Positions 49,661 to 62,245 of a stretch of 64,000 nucleotides of DNA are shown in pieces (the stretch's first letter is position 1; every line of letters begins with the position of its first letter). The stretch lies in contig WARS01000012.1 of assembly GCA_008933995.1 (NCBI GenBank), forward strand, positions 2,356,001 to 2,420,000, written 5' to 3'. The stretch comes from Datnioides undecimradiatus. Taxonomy: Eukaryota > Chordata > Actinopteri > Lobotiformes > Datnioididae. The notes beneath the pieces are model-generated. The model had not been told where the DNA came from and did no database searches. It saw nothing but the letters and a program-made list of their open reading frames with translations. A program made the translations under genes and the position numbers.

Positions 49661-50635
49661 ATTAGGGTACTTCAGTCTAAAAGGAAATGTTGAAAGAACA
49701 GGACAGGAGAAGAAAAAGAGGACTCTCATACCGAGCTCTAATGATGGTGACATGAAATATGAAGCTCATGAGAGTTTATAAACACATTTTTAAACCACCT
49801 GGGAGTCATTGCACCGAGTCTCAGCAGCGGTTTTTCACTTATTCCATCACTCTATTGGTTATTGATCAGAGAGAGCCACAGGTGAGCATTAAATCAAGGT
49901 TCTCATTTGGCTACCCACTAAATGAATAACACTATTGATGTAGTCTGTAAATGATCTAGTCCTGCCTGGGTCCTTGAGGAAATTTCCACATATTTGATTA
50001 AAGCAGCGATTGCCAAGTTTGGAAGAGCTGCTATATGATATTATCACACTCGCATCCTGCTTGCTTTGGCTGAGAGCCACTCAGTGGTGCTCAGCAGACC
50101 TGGATGCCAAGATACGACCGGTGCGTTTGGAAGTGAGGCGGACAGGCGAGGGAGTCTCGGCGAGCGAAACCGAGCGTGATTTCTTGTTGCCGTCTGTCCT
50201 CTCGCTCTGGAACATCAAGCTCGCAAAGTGTGGACAGCTCATCGGGGACACGGCTCTGTTCACTTCTGATCATAAAGGCATAAAGTCCACACACGTGCGT
50301 TTCTCTCCTGCAGTGCCATTTATTATAATTTCTGCTGCTGCAGTTTTCATCTCGGAGGCCTGATTTTGTTCCTTTCAGGTTTGTCTGTAAACACCATAAA
50401 TCACGAAGGAGCCTCGCCGCTTCTTTCACTTTTACATCTTTTACTGACGTGGTGAAGCAGGTGCCAGACTGCTGCAGCTGCTGCTCCTGCTCTATTCTAT
50501 TTAAAGCCTTATCATTAAAAATTTAACACCACCTTATTACTGTACATCTTATTATATGCCATTACGCAGCATTTAGAAAATAGTCTCATATTTTCTCTGT
50601 TGCTTCAGAAAGAATCTCTCTCTCTGCAAGTATTT

Positions 50636-50825
50636 CCCAAGCTTTTTGTCTCGTTACCCTTGGCTGCAACCCCTACAAACACACATTGCATTGTAAATGA
50701 TGCTTCTCAGACTGATTCATTAAGCTAAGATTGAAATAAAACGAACGTAAAATCATCTCACGACCCTTGAGATTCATCTTCTCCCACCTGGGGAGGCCCT
50801 GGTTTCGAAGGCTTGAGGATTATGG
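50636..50825. repeat. Possible degraded dispersed repeat
   Basis: The ends recall a fish repeat that begins 'tctcaaagctttttgtctcgtgacccct' and ends with 'cgacccttgagattcatctt...cacctggggaggccctggttt'. Similar pieces are visible at 50636-50690 and 50758-50805. Divergence is high and the boundaries are uncertain. Confidence 0.45.
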
Positions 50826-52206
50826 GAGTGACACTCAGTTGCAGGTCAAAGCTGACTTTTGTAAACACAGTGTTGTGCTGGACTGATGCTGGAGCCTGAT
50901 AACGACTCAAATGGCTCCTCGGTCGGTGAAGTGACATCTCTCTCTCTTTTTCTCTGGCTGTTTGTGCGTGTTTGTGTCTGTGTCTGTGTGTGTGCCTGTG
51001 GGTTGCCCTCAGAGCTTATCTCTGTAAATGGATTTGTGTTGGTGCAGTCGGAGATCTCGGTATGATGCTCTAATCTGATTGACCACAGCCCTGGAGAGGT
51101 GGATGAGTCAAAGAGGCCAAGCGCATGTGTCTGTGTGCATGCATATGGTTGTATGAGGTGTCTCCTGTCTCTGAGCTGATATATGTCACTACGGTCTTGT
51201 GTATATTCAGCTGATGCTAGACTCTGCAGCTGTAAATCTCGTACTTCTCTTACCACATGCTGGACAGTCAAGTATGTCCTCAGATGGTGCAAAAAGAGGT
51301 GAAATGCAGAAAATACAACATCACTTCTTTAAAGCTGCCACACACAGACCTAGCATCTGTTTTAAGTCAGTGGCAGAGATGATTTGTCATTTCTGTGTGT
51401 GTTGCTCTAAATACTCCTCAGGTTTGTTGATTTTGAGTGTGATGCATCATATAAAATACCCCAGTAGACTCTTATTTTCTTTCCTTCTTGACTCTGCACG
51501 TTCACAGAGTCATACATCTTTAAGACAAACGCAAATGAGTGTATCAGTATACCTAAGATCCCTTTTTGGCTGCCAAGTCAAAACCAAATGTAACATGAAT
51601 CTCACGTGAATAACACCCATCTTTATGATGGGTTTATCACATACAGTATTGTAATCTATGCATGACTGCGAGGAAATGACGCACTCACAGCTGTGGACAG
51701 TCATTAACGCCTTCTTCGTCAAATACGTACATAAAAAAAGATGTTTCTTGAAAAAAAGATAAGAAAGACTGTGAGAAAGGGCATCAAGATTAGAGTTGCT
51801 GTTTGAATGAACCAGGAACAACGATCGGGGAGCAGGTAACAACTTGTAATAATAGATTTTTCTTTCCTCTTACTTTTCCTTTTTTTTAAAGATGGACCAC
51901 AGCTTCTTCTACACACAGATCTAGATCTCACGTTTGCAGACAGTATTTTGCAATCAGCTTTCATGGGTTGCTGTGTTTTCCTCTGATGTTGTCAAGCGTG
52001 ATCCTCTGCAGCTGATTGCATTACAGGGAAGTTCTTCTATTATTCAATAGTTTGCTTGATCTGACTCCATACTGTCAGACCTTGTTTTATTTATTTATGA
52101 ACTTTGAGATGATATGTGATTTTTGAAGACTCCCTCACAGTGCTTTTCAGGAACTTATGTGTAAATTAACAATATTGTTGTGTTCTTTATTTTTTTATAT
52201 ATATAC

Positions 52207-52210
52207 GTGT

Positions 52211-52267
<57 letters not shown>
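52207..52267. repeat. (GT)n microsatellite
   Basis: About 30 GT units with a single interruption at 52215. It is preceded by a short (TA)n run, and this is the longest simple repeat in the window. Confidence 0.97.
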
Positions 52268-52268
<1 letters not shown>

Positions 52269-52511
52269 TATAGCCTCTATTCCACTCTATCATGCCTTTT
52301 GAGCATGGACTCTTTAGCTTTCGCCATTATTTGGCTGTCATGGAAATCCTCAAGCATGACACCTCATTTTCCAGGATGTCATAGAGCAAGTGTTGACTGC
52401 CTGTTTTCATTGAGCTCCAGAGGAAAGAACGGTGGAGGTGGGGAGGGCTGTGGGAGATGTGTCATGTGTCCGTTCATTTATCAGTACAGCCTCGAAAAAG
52501 AGAAACGAGGG

Positions 52512-52537
52512 GAGAGAGAGAGAGAGAGAGAGAGAGA
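52512..52537. repeat. (GA)n microsatellite
   Basis: Thirteen GA units. Open frames through it encode Arg-Glu repeats and are artefacts. Confidence 0.95.
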
Positions 52538-53130
52538 CCCCTTTTACACCTCCCCTCTGCTCGGCTAGACGAGAACGTCACCATAGCAACCACTCAGCAT
52601 GGTCCCCACCGCTGGCAAGTGACAACCTCGTATCTCCAAAATGTCAAACTTGAAGGAGCGAAGAGAATAGGAGCATAGGAGCGTGTAATTTGTCCACTTT
52701 TGCAAAAAGGTTTCATATTTTTAGGAAGAGAAACAACCCGTGTAAGTTTTCACCCAGAATCCTCCAGTTGAGGGTGAAAACTGCACTTACGAGGTTTCTG
52801 TGCAGAAACACTGCCGCCAGATTCTTTGGCAGCTCAGCGTTCCCAGGTAGATAAATTGTGCTCCTTGTCCCCTTTCTTCCCCCTCACCTTCCTTTCAGGC
52901 CTCCTGTGGGTAATAGCAAGGATTATATATTAGATGGCACCAACCTGGAATCACTACTACAGCTTATGCACACTATGAACTTGTATGTTCTCGTACAAAA
53001 AGGCCGAAAGGGTACAAGTTTTGAAATCAGAGAAAGCTCTTAAGTCCATTTTTTTTATTCTTAGTTTCTGAGATTTGCGTGAAAACAAAGTGATAGCTGC
53101 TGTATTGGTTAGACTAATTCAAATTATATA

Positions 53131-53143
53131 CCCCCCCCCCCCC
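53131..53143. repeat. Poly(C) tract
   Basis: A run of 13 cytosines. Confidence 0.9.
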
Positions 53144-53350
53144 AGGGTCTGTTTATTACCTCACAGCCTTCTCCTTTGGGGAAGCTGTCCTCTGCTCTTA
53201 ACTGCGCTCTCTTCTTCTTGCCACATACCATTTCTGCTCAAGACCGGAACTGCATCACAGCTTTTTGTCCTGTTCACATGTCTCCTTGTCTTTGCTCTCA
53301 TTGATCGTCTATCATGCTCTCTTTCCCTCTTGCTTTCTTTTAAAATAAAG

Positions 53351-53649
53351 GTGGTGAGCAGCATCCCTTCAAGCCTTGCAGCGCTGCCCTACAAAAACTC
53401 AGGCTGGCCACAGCTTGAGAACCTGCAAGTGAAGCACAGAGAGACCTACAGATCACCTTCACCTGCATCCAGGGTTCATCTCTCCTCACTGGGCTGTGAG
53501 AAAGGACTCCACTTCTCCCGCCTTCAGCTTCTGACCGAACTTCTCACCGAAGACGGTGGCAACAATGTGACGGCTGGACTCTGCCAGAGCCATGTGACCT
53601 GCTGTTATGGATCTAAGAATCAGCATACATTGAATCAGCACTCATCCAG
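53351..53649 (+). other. Weak candidate exon, function unknown
   Basis: A 299-base segment is open in one frame throughout. It is preceded by a pyrimidine-rich tract ending in AAAG| (53350) and followed by a good donor, CATCCAG|GTAATT (53649/53650). The encoded stretch of about 99 residues is of mixed composition, has an N-glycosylation motif (NNVT) and matches nothing I recognise. The frame also extends upstream through the poly(C) tract, which argues against a real start there. It may be an exon of a transcript running right from 28-31 kb or a chance open frame. Confidence 0.15.
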
Positions 53650-54438
53650 GTAATTTAGCACACTGTGGCCTGCATACATAACACCACATCAGTGTATTTA
53701 TGGTTTAATAGCTGCTTTGTATGAGTTCACAGCTGAGGTTAGGCATTTTGTGGATTTCACCGGTGCACACGTCTCCATTTGATTTGCACACAGCCGTTTG
53801 TCTTCTTCATGTATTAATAGTTTTAGACCAAGTTCCTGGCAGATTTGTGGACATTAAGTCACTTCCTTAGTCTGGAGATTCAAGACTACAGCGCGCTGTT
53901 TGCGCCAGCTGGTAAAAAGGATCAAGAAACAGGAAGTGGAGTGGTGGTGACAAAAAGAGGACTGCACAGTACGGCGTACAGTCATAAAAATGCCATTGAC
54001 TTAACCGTGCATGCCGCAGCTTATTCGAGTCAATGCCATTGTTTGGAATATGAATTGGCATGATTTGTACATCCAGAACCTGATTAAGACCTAGTTTTCA
54101 TTAGGCGGTCACGTTTACTGTCTTGCTCTTTAATATTCTTTCACTGGAGACTTTGAGCCATAAATTGAAACTCCATCACTGTTGTTGACATCACAGAGGC
54201 AGATTATTTCAAGGTTTTCTGCTCCTTAAAGCATACTGTGACATTCAAGTGGCCAGCATAATTGAGACTGACCATCTACCCCCAGCTATGCGTGAGGCAT
54301 GATGGGAAAACTAAAGCAGACAGATGTGGAAGTGAAGCCAGACACGAAGCACTGAGTGACAAGGTTGTTTCTTATTTGGAAGTCACCGCGATCAACTGAG
54401 ATCACAGGGGTTGTCCCAGACAGATCTGCTTCTGTCGC

Positions 54439-54441
<3 letters not shown>

Positions 54442-54483
<42 letters not shown>
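54442..54483. repeat. (AC)n microsatellite
   Basis: Twenty-one AC units. The reverse strand reads as an artefactual Cys-Val repeat. Confidence 0.97.
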
Positions 54484-54485
<2 letters not shown>

Positions 54486-56569
54486 TGGTTTATAGGATTT
54501 AAATGAACAGATATCATGATTAGAAATGTTATAATGGCAAACAACCCTCGACAGCCATGTTTTCTTTTAACAATTTCTGTATTTCACACTCTGCTTCATT
54601 GTTGTGCAATTCAAATATTTTAGTCTCCTCGAGCTGTTTAATGACTTGTGGAGGTGTGTCACCACAAAAAAAAAAGGACAAAGGGAAAATTCCTGGAGGA
54701 GTGGAAAACAAAGCCTGGAGTCTAAGACAGAAGTAAAGCGACAGGAAAGGAGGAAAGACTGTGGGTGTGTTTGTGTTGAAATGTGCAGCTAAGTCATTGT
54801 CTGTTCAACTGTGTCTGCAAGTGTACGTATCTTATCCACAGTTTATGTCAGGAGTGTGTGGCAGTCCTGCTCCCATTTCCCCTCTGGAGCACAGGAAGGC
54901 TGGCTGGTTGGCTGGCCGCACAGGAAGGGAAACAGTCTCCATCAAACAGCAGATGGAGGACAGCATGTGCTTACACTGCAGAAACACACACAGACGCATG
55001 CACGCAGAATCGCATGCATGCAATCCTACACACTATGCACAAATACAGTAGCTTTTATTAGTGCGACCCAGATCGCACATTGCAAATGTCAGCTGTGGAG
55101 AATCTGAAGTTTTCATAGAGTTCTGGTTGAGGTACGAAGACGACACACCGACGTTTCAGATGAACTTTTGAAATGTTTTCATAATAGCAAAGACATTTTT
55201 TTTTCTTCTCTGGAGGGTTGGTTTTGCCTTCTCCCACCTTTTGTATTTTTAACTTTACATAATGCTGCCGTCCCCTGTCGCTCTTCAACCTTCAAAATGT
55301 CTTTTCACTACTGAAATTCAGACCTCGGTTAAAAACTATTTGCAGAGGCTTTTGTTTTTGGAATGTTGATGGGGTTTTGTTCACCAAACGGAAAAAAAAA
55401 CGAGATTACGTAAGGTTTGACATTGACTTTCAAAGACTTTCTAAAATATGTTTTTTCAGTAAGCCCAATTTTTTACATTCTTGGAACAAAAGAGTCAGAT
55501 ATTTTGATTTCGCTCCACAGTTTAGCTTTCTTTCTCATCTCATCGGTATACATTTTAGCAGAGCTCAGACTTTGACCCTTGTGTTACCTCTGTGGCTTGC
55601 AGGTCAAACACATTTGTCTCTTCTTGAGATTTAGTGATACCCAATATGTCATCACCTCCCTCTCCTCCTCCTGCTTCCCCCGCCTGGTGTTTATGTCCAT
55701 GATTTCTGATGTCCTGTCATGCCTCCATGCCTCTGTCAAGACCTGTTAGTCCCTGCATGCCAGTGAGTCTCACAGAGCTTTTCTCAGCAGCGTGTGAGGA
55801 CTGGATGTTACACTTCCTTTTTCCAAGAGGGCAGCGAGTTCTCCAAGAGGCCCTCAACGTAGTAGAACAGTCATTTGCTCTCAATATGGTGTGTGTGTGT
55901 GTGTGTCCTTTCTCGTTCCTGTAACAAGGCTGCTTAGGAGGGAGGACAATGAGGCTCACTATGGTGCCTAAGGCCCCACTGAATGACTCATATTCCTATA
56001 GAATTCAGGCAGAGACCAAACAACAGGGTTACACAATCTTAATCAACAAAGTGCTGCTCATAATGTGCTCTGCAGGGGCCGTGATCCTGCAAAAGAGGAT
56101 TGTGAAAAATGTGTCAGGTTGGGGTTTGGGTTTGGGCAACATAATTACTGTGCTTCCACTTCCAGTTTCTCCTCGAAGGCGGGCTGCTGTTGCAGTCACT
56201 GCACCTCCTCTGTGAATGTGGACCAAGCCGTGCGAGTGCCAGTTGTTTTTGTTTTCCTACTTGTTTGGCAGACCTGTTGTCGCAAGGCATGTGATAAGGG
56301 AGCTGTTATTTTAGAAGATGAATTGCAACGCTGCGGTTTTGCCATAGCAACCGGAGGTGTTTGACAGTAAAACCTCACTTTCCGTGCAGACGGTCTAGGG
56401 ATACAAGACTTGGCCCTCATATCCTTTTAAGGAGTCACAGGAGTGTTTTATGGTCTGCGTCTGCACTGAGCAGACAGGTCTGCTCTATCTCTGCAGAGCA
56501 GCTGAGGCAGGCGCTTCATCCTCGCAGCGTGGGTCGTTCACTTATCCCTTCTGGTCCCACATCAACCTC

Positions 56570-56592
56570 TTCCTCCTCCTCCTCCTCCTCCT
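56570..56592. repeat. (TCC)n microsatellite
   Basis: Seven to eight TCC triplets inside a pyrimidine-rich run. Confidence 0.9.
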
Positions 56593-57489
56593 TCTCTTTT
56601 CCTCCCCTCAGAATCAAGTGGCTTTTTGTTCTCCCGCAGCGGTGCTTATCACTTCTTTCTCCACTGCTCCCCCCTCCTCCCCATCCTTCTCTCAGGGAAT
56701 GAAAGGATATTTTGGGGGATAGATCTTGTCTGTCCTGTGCAGATCCCGAAGGACTGTAGTTATCTCTGTTCCTCTGTGTCTGAAAATGGGGGTTCTGTGC
56801 AAGATACCCCCCTCTTTCTCTGGGAGGTGGTTCTCTACCAGAGCCAGGTCTGTTAAGCCCCAGCCTCTACATCAGCGCTGGTATTAAATAAATCTCATGG
56901 AAGTAGAAAAGCTTTGTGGAATATCATCATAACAGACACTGACACTGCAATTAATTTTAATTCATTTGAGTAAAGTAGGTTTCTTTGTCCCACAGAATTC
57001 CTCAATTGCCTGTTATAGCTATGCTTGAATAACATGACATAAAATTGAGCCATACATTGTCAGGGGAGGCAGCCTGGTTGGTGGTAAAGCTCTAAAATCA
57101 GGCTCCAAGACAGCATCTGAGTCAGCTGAGCTGATTCTGCATACATCTACATTTTAATCTGTTTAATCCTTTTTATTGATCATTAAAACTTTCTAAAAAG
57201 GACTCTGACAAATTTATGGTCGTTTAAAGAGGTGATTTACCCACAATGTGACCACCAGTCATCATTTGGTTTATTGTTTAAGATTTTCTCTGATGCATAA
57301 ACTGAGTTTAGCAAATTCCAGAGGCACATAATCAGAAAGGATGTGGTTCCTGAATGGGTAACGCTGTGTTTCGACATCGATTCGTGTGAGTAAATGCCTG
57401 GTAACAAATAACAAGTAACCACACAGTCTAATCAAGGTCATACTCACCGAATGACTATTACAAATAACACAGACTAAACAGAAAACTTA

Positions 57490-58025
57490 AATGGGAAACT
57501 TCAGTATTTTGTAATCTAGCTCCTATTTTCATATGTTGGTCCATTTAAGAGATAATAACATTTCACACTGATCGAAATCAATAGTTTATTACACTTCTGT
57601 AAAGAAATAACTAAAAACTAAAATCATGTCTTTGCTATAAATATAAAGCTACAGGCTTACATTAGTCTAGCATAAAGACTGATGTGGCAGGAAATGGCTA
57701 GCCATTGACAGTGTGGACTACCAGCTGGTTACTTAGCAACCTCATTAAGTTACTGCACCCTGCAATGAATTCGCGCCAACACGTTTCTCAGCTAAACCAC
57801 AGCTAGTTATTTTTAAATTTTAACTTTGTGCAGGTTGTTAGCATACGACATGCTGATTCTCAGAGCAAGGCTCATGTTTTCCTCTTTGGTAAGCTAAGCT
57901 AATTACCTGCCAGCTCTACCTTGGTGTTTTTACTTAATTCATGTACACATAATGATGGTATGCAACCTTTGTATTTAACTCTTAGCAGAAAAAATAAGTG
58001 ACCTTATTTCCCAAAAACTGTTTCT
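57490..58025 (+). repeat. Dispersed 'GCTAAGCTAA' family repeat, long copy
   Basis: Recognisable parts are 'ttagtctagcataaagactg' (57663-57682), 'gctggttacttagcaac' (57724-57740), 'taagctaagctaattacctgcc' (57890-57911) and the end 'aataagtgaccttatttcccaaaaac' (57993-58018). They occur in the order I remember for a common percomorph repeat. The right part shares several phrases with the copy at 62.09-62.25 kb. Boundaries are approximate. Confidence 0.7.
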
Positions 58026-58565
58026 GGAATTAAACACCAATAATCTCAAATACTTAAAAATCCCTGAAGGATAAATTGATAATGCACACAAAATGTAGTT
58101 TTTATCCTTAAAGCAAGTCTCCAGTTGTGGCTAAAAGCTTTACATGTGCTTCAACAGCTATATGGATTTCTGGGGGACTACTAGCTGTGTTTGTGTTTTT
58201 CTTTTAGACTCGAGGACAAGTGCTTGAAATGATTTCTGGTAAAATACATTTTTAGCAGCAGGTTTGCATCTTTCCCTACTGATATAAAATGTCCTGTTTT
58301 TACAATTTTTCTTCAATATCCACCGTGACAATCCAGCATTGTCCCTTTTTACCAGCTAAGGAATAAAGGTCCAACCTTACACCTTATACCTTTAGAAAGT
58401 ACCCTACAAGTGCTTGCTTCATATTCAGCAGCTCAAACTTAAGAGCCCCTTATTTTACCACTGTATGTTAGACTTTTGTCCTCCGCTTAATGGCCTTACA
58501 AGCTGAGCAGTAAATTTCCCATGTATCACCACACTGACTGGCTCCTAGCTTTATACACAATCCCC

Positions 58566-58583
58566 TCTTCTTCTTCTTCTTCT
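58566..58583. repeat. (TTC)n microsatellite
   Basis: About six TTC triplets followed by CT repeats to about 58590. Confidence 0.9.
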
Positions 58584-60061
58584 CTCTCTTTTTCCCTCCA
58601 CATGTCTCTCACACTAATACCTGTTCATTGCAGAGTGCCGGTAATCACAGAGTGCTGGGTGATAATGAGAAGTGTCACAGCCCCTGCTTCGTCATTTTCA
58701 GCCCAGCTGCTGCGCATTACAGTGGCTATCGATGGCTCTGATTCCAGGCCATAATTGCTCTGCTGCTGAATAATTGAAAGAGGGGTGGAGGTAAATCCCT
58801 GAGGTGCCAGGGTGAGAGAAAAATGGATGCCTCTGTGTTCAGCTATGTCAGGACTGAAGGTGTAAGGGGGCTGAAGGATGATGAGACTGTCATGGCGAGA
58901 TTGTCCCCCCACATGCACATGTGCATGCTCTGGATGATGGACCACTATCAGAATGATTTCTGCCATGGCAGTTCTCAAACAGGCCCTGGCACGTGTTTCC
59001 AGTGGATCCCTGCTGAAGCGTTGAGGATTTGTAGGTATGTGTGTGTCCCCATGTGTATGTATTTCATGCCAAGCAGCCAGGCAGTGTAGCTTTGCATGCC
59101 AATTGTTAGCAGATTTGGTGCTGAAACGTATGCATGTAGTGTGTCTGTGCAGGCGTGTAAATCTGTGGATCAGAAGTGACTGAAAGACCTACTGGCGCCT
59201 CGGAAAAATTAACTGTGATTGTGTGCGTCTGTGACACGCTCACAGAAGACCAGCAAACACACGGACTACACTCAAACAAGCCGACCAAGTGTAAGCTCAG
59301 ATGTGGTGTTTGCTAGTGCAGACGACAGACTGGAGTAAATATTTACTGCCAATTATGCTCTTGGTTTCCATGCCTCACCAGAATGTGACAGTAGCTTTTA
59401 AATGCAATAAACACTGGAGACATTAAGTCATGCACTAAATGAAAGCTGCTCTCAAATGTTACAGTTATGGCTGGAATGTTTTTAAGAGGATTATCAATAA
59501 TCGCTTTTCATCTAGTGCCGTGTTATTCTTAACTAATATGCAACAGCTAAAAGCTCTCATTTCCAGTGAGGACTGCTTTAATGGCTCTGCTTTTAGGGTC
59601 AGACACAGTAGCCGTCAATCTCAGTCAACAGGATGTTATGGCCTGAACCTGGCAACCAACCACAGATTTTTTTCCCCCTGCCATTGGCTAATGTGTTTTT
59701 TTTGTCTTTGTTCTTGTATTCAGTCAATGTTTCTCTATGCCAACATAACCCCAGCATACATAAGCACATATGCATTTTCTCACTTGTTCAGCTGAGATCT
59801 CTGTGGGAGATGCTACATTTGTTCCCATAGTACGTGGAGGGCTGACACTGCAGAGTGGAGCCAGTGGGTCTCCAAGGTCATTACCACTGCCACAGCGTCT
59901 GGGCACCCTGGGAAGGAGGTAGGAATTGATTAATGACAATGCTAGGAGCATAGAAGGGGAGGGACCCAGATTGGCAAGAAAGCAGCGCTGCAGAGGAAGG
60001 GTAGTTACTGTATGATGGTGCTATAGGTAGTTTGAGGCACTGCAGAGCGTGATACAATCCC

Positions 60062-60165
60062 ACAACTGTTAGTAATCTAATGAAAGCAGTTATTCTTTTA
60101 AAAAGTAATTAAATTACTCTAAAAATTACAAATCAGCAAAAGTAATTAGTTACTACACTCTACAC
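60062..60165. repeat. Possible hAT-like element remnant
   Basis: Repeated 'agtaattaaattact' and 'agtaattagttacta' phrases resemble the ends of dispersed elements rich in AGTAACT/AGTTACT words. It is too short and diverged to classify. Confidence 0.3.
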
Positions 60166-61479
60166 ACAGCTTTTATTTTTATTACTGAGCCCTGCCTAGT
60201 CACAGCTACCAACCAAGCTAGCTTTAGCTCATTTTTGCTAAGGCTAGCCCCCTTATGCTACCTACAGCCACTGCTCCAAGCACATACATGCCTGCAGTGA
60301 TACCTCTTGGAAGTTCTGTGCAATGCAATAACAGACCAGATGCATGTTAACTAGAGTAAAGTTGCTTCTCAAACTGGTTCATCACCAGCTTGATTCTTCA
60401 CCACGTGGCTTTGTTTCTTATGACAGTTAGCAAGCCTCTCTCTTAATCATCAGCACCAAATTAAATATAATCTGAACTTAAACGGCAGGAAAAAAGAATG
60501 CCCAGTCTAAGTAATTATTATAATTTTAGCACACATTAGTCAAGCATATACCCTTGACTATATTTCTTGCCTTGTCTAGGTGTGTTTAACATTATACAAG
60601 TTCACATTTTACCAAAAGTCACTGTTTTGTAGGAGCTGTTAACTCAGACAGAAGCCTGGATTGACATCAGCTCCTTAGGTTTTGTCAGTGTGAGTCTGTA
60701 CGCTGGGGTTTCTTTCTTTCTCTCTTCTCCAATAAAGTCGACACTCTCACCATCCTACAGGTGCCACGTTGGTGGCAGTACTGCTGATCAGGTTACCATG
60801 GGAACACATTGTGAAGAACAGCAGCACAGATGTTAAAACAAATCTACATTTTCATGAATCTTACACTGGATAATGAATAGTGTGTCGGTATTTGCAAAGC
60901 TGCTCCTTAAAGCAGCTCCTTACAGCAATACTGTGATACAGTCTGGATTTTGACTGTGGTCTACATTATATGGTGGATGTGTTTAGACAGAGCAACACTG
61001 ATCACCTTGTCCAACTAGGTTGCATTGCATGGGAAGCAGCCCCACATCCGAGTGAGCATCCCAGCTTCATTTTCGCAGTGAAGACTGTGAATGTAGCGCG
61101 CTGTCCTTTAAATAGCTGCCCCGGCCCAGGTTTACACGCTGCAGCTCCCCAAAGGCACAGAGCACAGAGACAGGGGTGTGGTGGCACAAGGGCAGTGTAC
61201 TCAAATAGAAAGCGTGAACTTGTTAATCCTACACTGTTGTAGTCAAACTTCACCCTGTGCTCCTGTATTCTTTAATAGTGTTCAAAGATTTTATTTTGCG
61301 CTTTTAAGGTAAAAAATGATCCTGATTATTATTATTTTATATATTACCATTGAAATGTGTCATGCTGCAAAACAGATGCGTCCTACTACACTTCCCATAA
61401 TGCAGCTTGATAACAATGATTTCTAAGTCTGTAGCAGTGGAGAGAAAACACACACACAGAAACCAAACATTACAACAGA

Positions 61480-61500
61480 TTTATTTATTTATTTATTTTA
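61480..61500. repeat. (TTTA)n microsatellite
   Basis: Five tandem TTTA units. Confidence 0.9.
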
Positions 61501-61739
61501 CCTGTTACTGTAGTTTTTGAACAGTTGCTCACAGGTCCCTCTCTGGTAGCACATCAATGAGTAAGCTGCTACCAAAGACAAAGCCATTTGATCTCATTTA
61601 TAATTTTGGTCTGCGTGAGGATGAGTATATTTTACTAGAAATGCATTTCTGGTCAAAACAGATGCTATCACCCACTACCCACAAAAGGACAAACTAAGTT
61701 CATTATTACACAACAGTTGAGATTGGAATTGTTTTGAAT

Positions 61740-61970
61740 TTTATCTTTAACTCTTTATACTTGTCACTATTATCATAGTTGTCTATTCTATTGTATGTTT
61801 ACTATTGTGGTTTTTTTATTTATTGCATTTCTCTGTTTTTATTCTATTTTATACTTTATATACGTTGGCATCAGGGTGGACAGCAAAGAAAGAATTTCAT
61901 TGCACAGAGAAACTTGCTTTTTTTGTTGCACATGACAATAAACATCTTGAATCTATTTGTAGTAAACTAT
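61740..61970 (+). mobile_element. LINE-type 3' tail fragment
   Basis: The sequence around 61862-61953, with 'aaagaatttcattgcacag' (61888-61906) and 'gttgcacatgacaataaacatcttgaat' (61925-61952), resembles the 3' end shared by many fish LINE retrotransposons ('...atttcattgta...atgacaataaag...'). The T-rich sequence to the left may be more of the 3' UTR. No reverse-transcriptase frame is present, as expected for a 5'-truncated insertion. Confidence 0.6.
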
Positions 61971-62089
61971 ACTGTATTTGTATACTATTTGTAACTCTTA
62001 CAAATCTCACAGCAGCAAATAATAATAAAAATCTGACAAAATAATACTTTTTTGATGAGGTTGCAGTACATTTAGTTATTAAGGGCTTT

Positions 62090-62245
62090 TTTCAGGATGG
62101 GACACTGAGGTTTTGTTTCAACCTGCTTCCAGTCTTAATGCTAATCTAAGCTAACTGTCTCCTGGCTGTAGCTTCACATATGCTGTACACAAATAAGAAT
62201 GGTGATGATTCGTTCATCTATTCTTGCAAGAAAGCAACTAAGATT
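62090..62245 (+). repeat. Dispersed 'GCTAAGCTAA' family repeat, short copy
   Basis: 'cctgcttccagtcttaatgctaatctaagctaactgtctcctggctgtagcttcacat' (62122-62179) and the following 'gcaagaaagcaactaagattg' (62226-62246) match the right half of the family seen at 57.49-58.03 kb, in the same orientation. It is truncated on the left. Confidence 0.7.
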
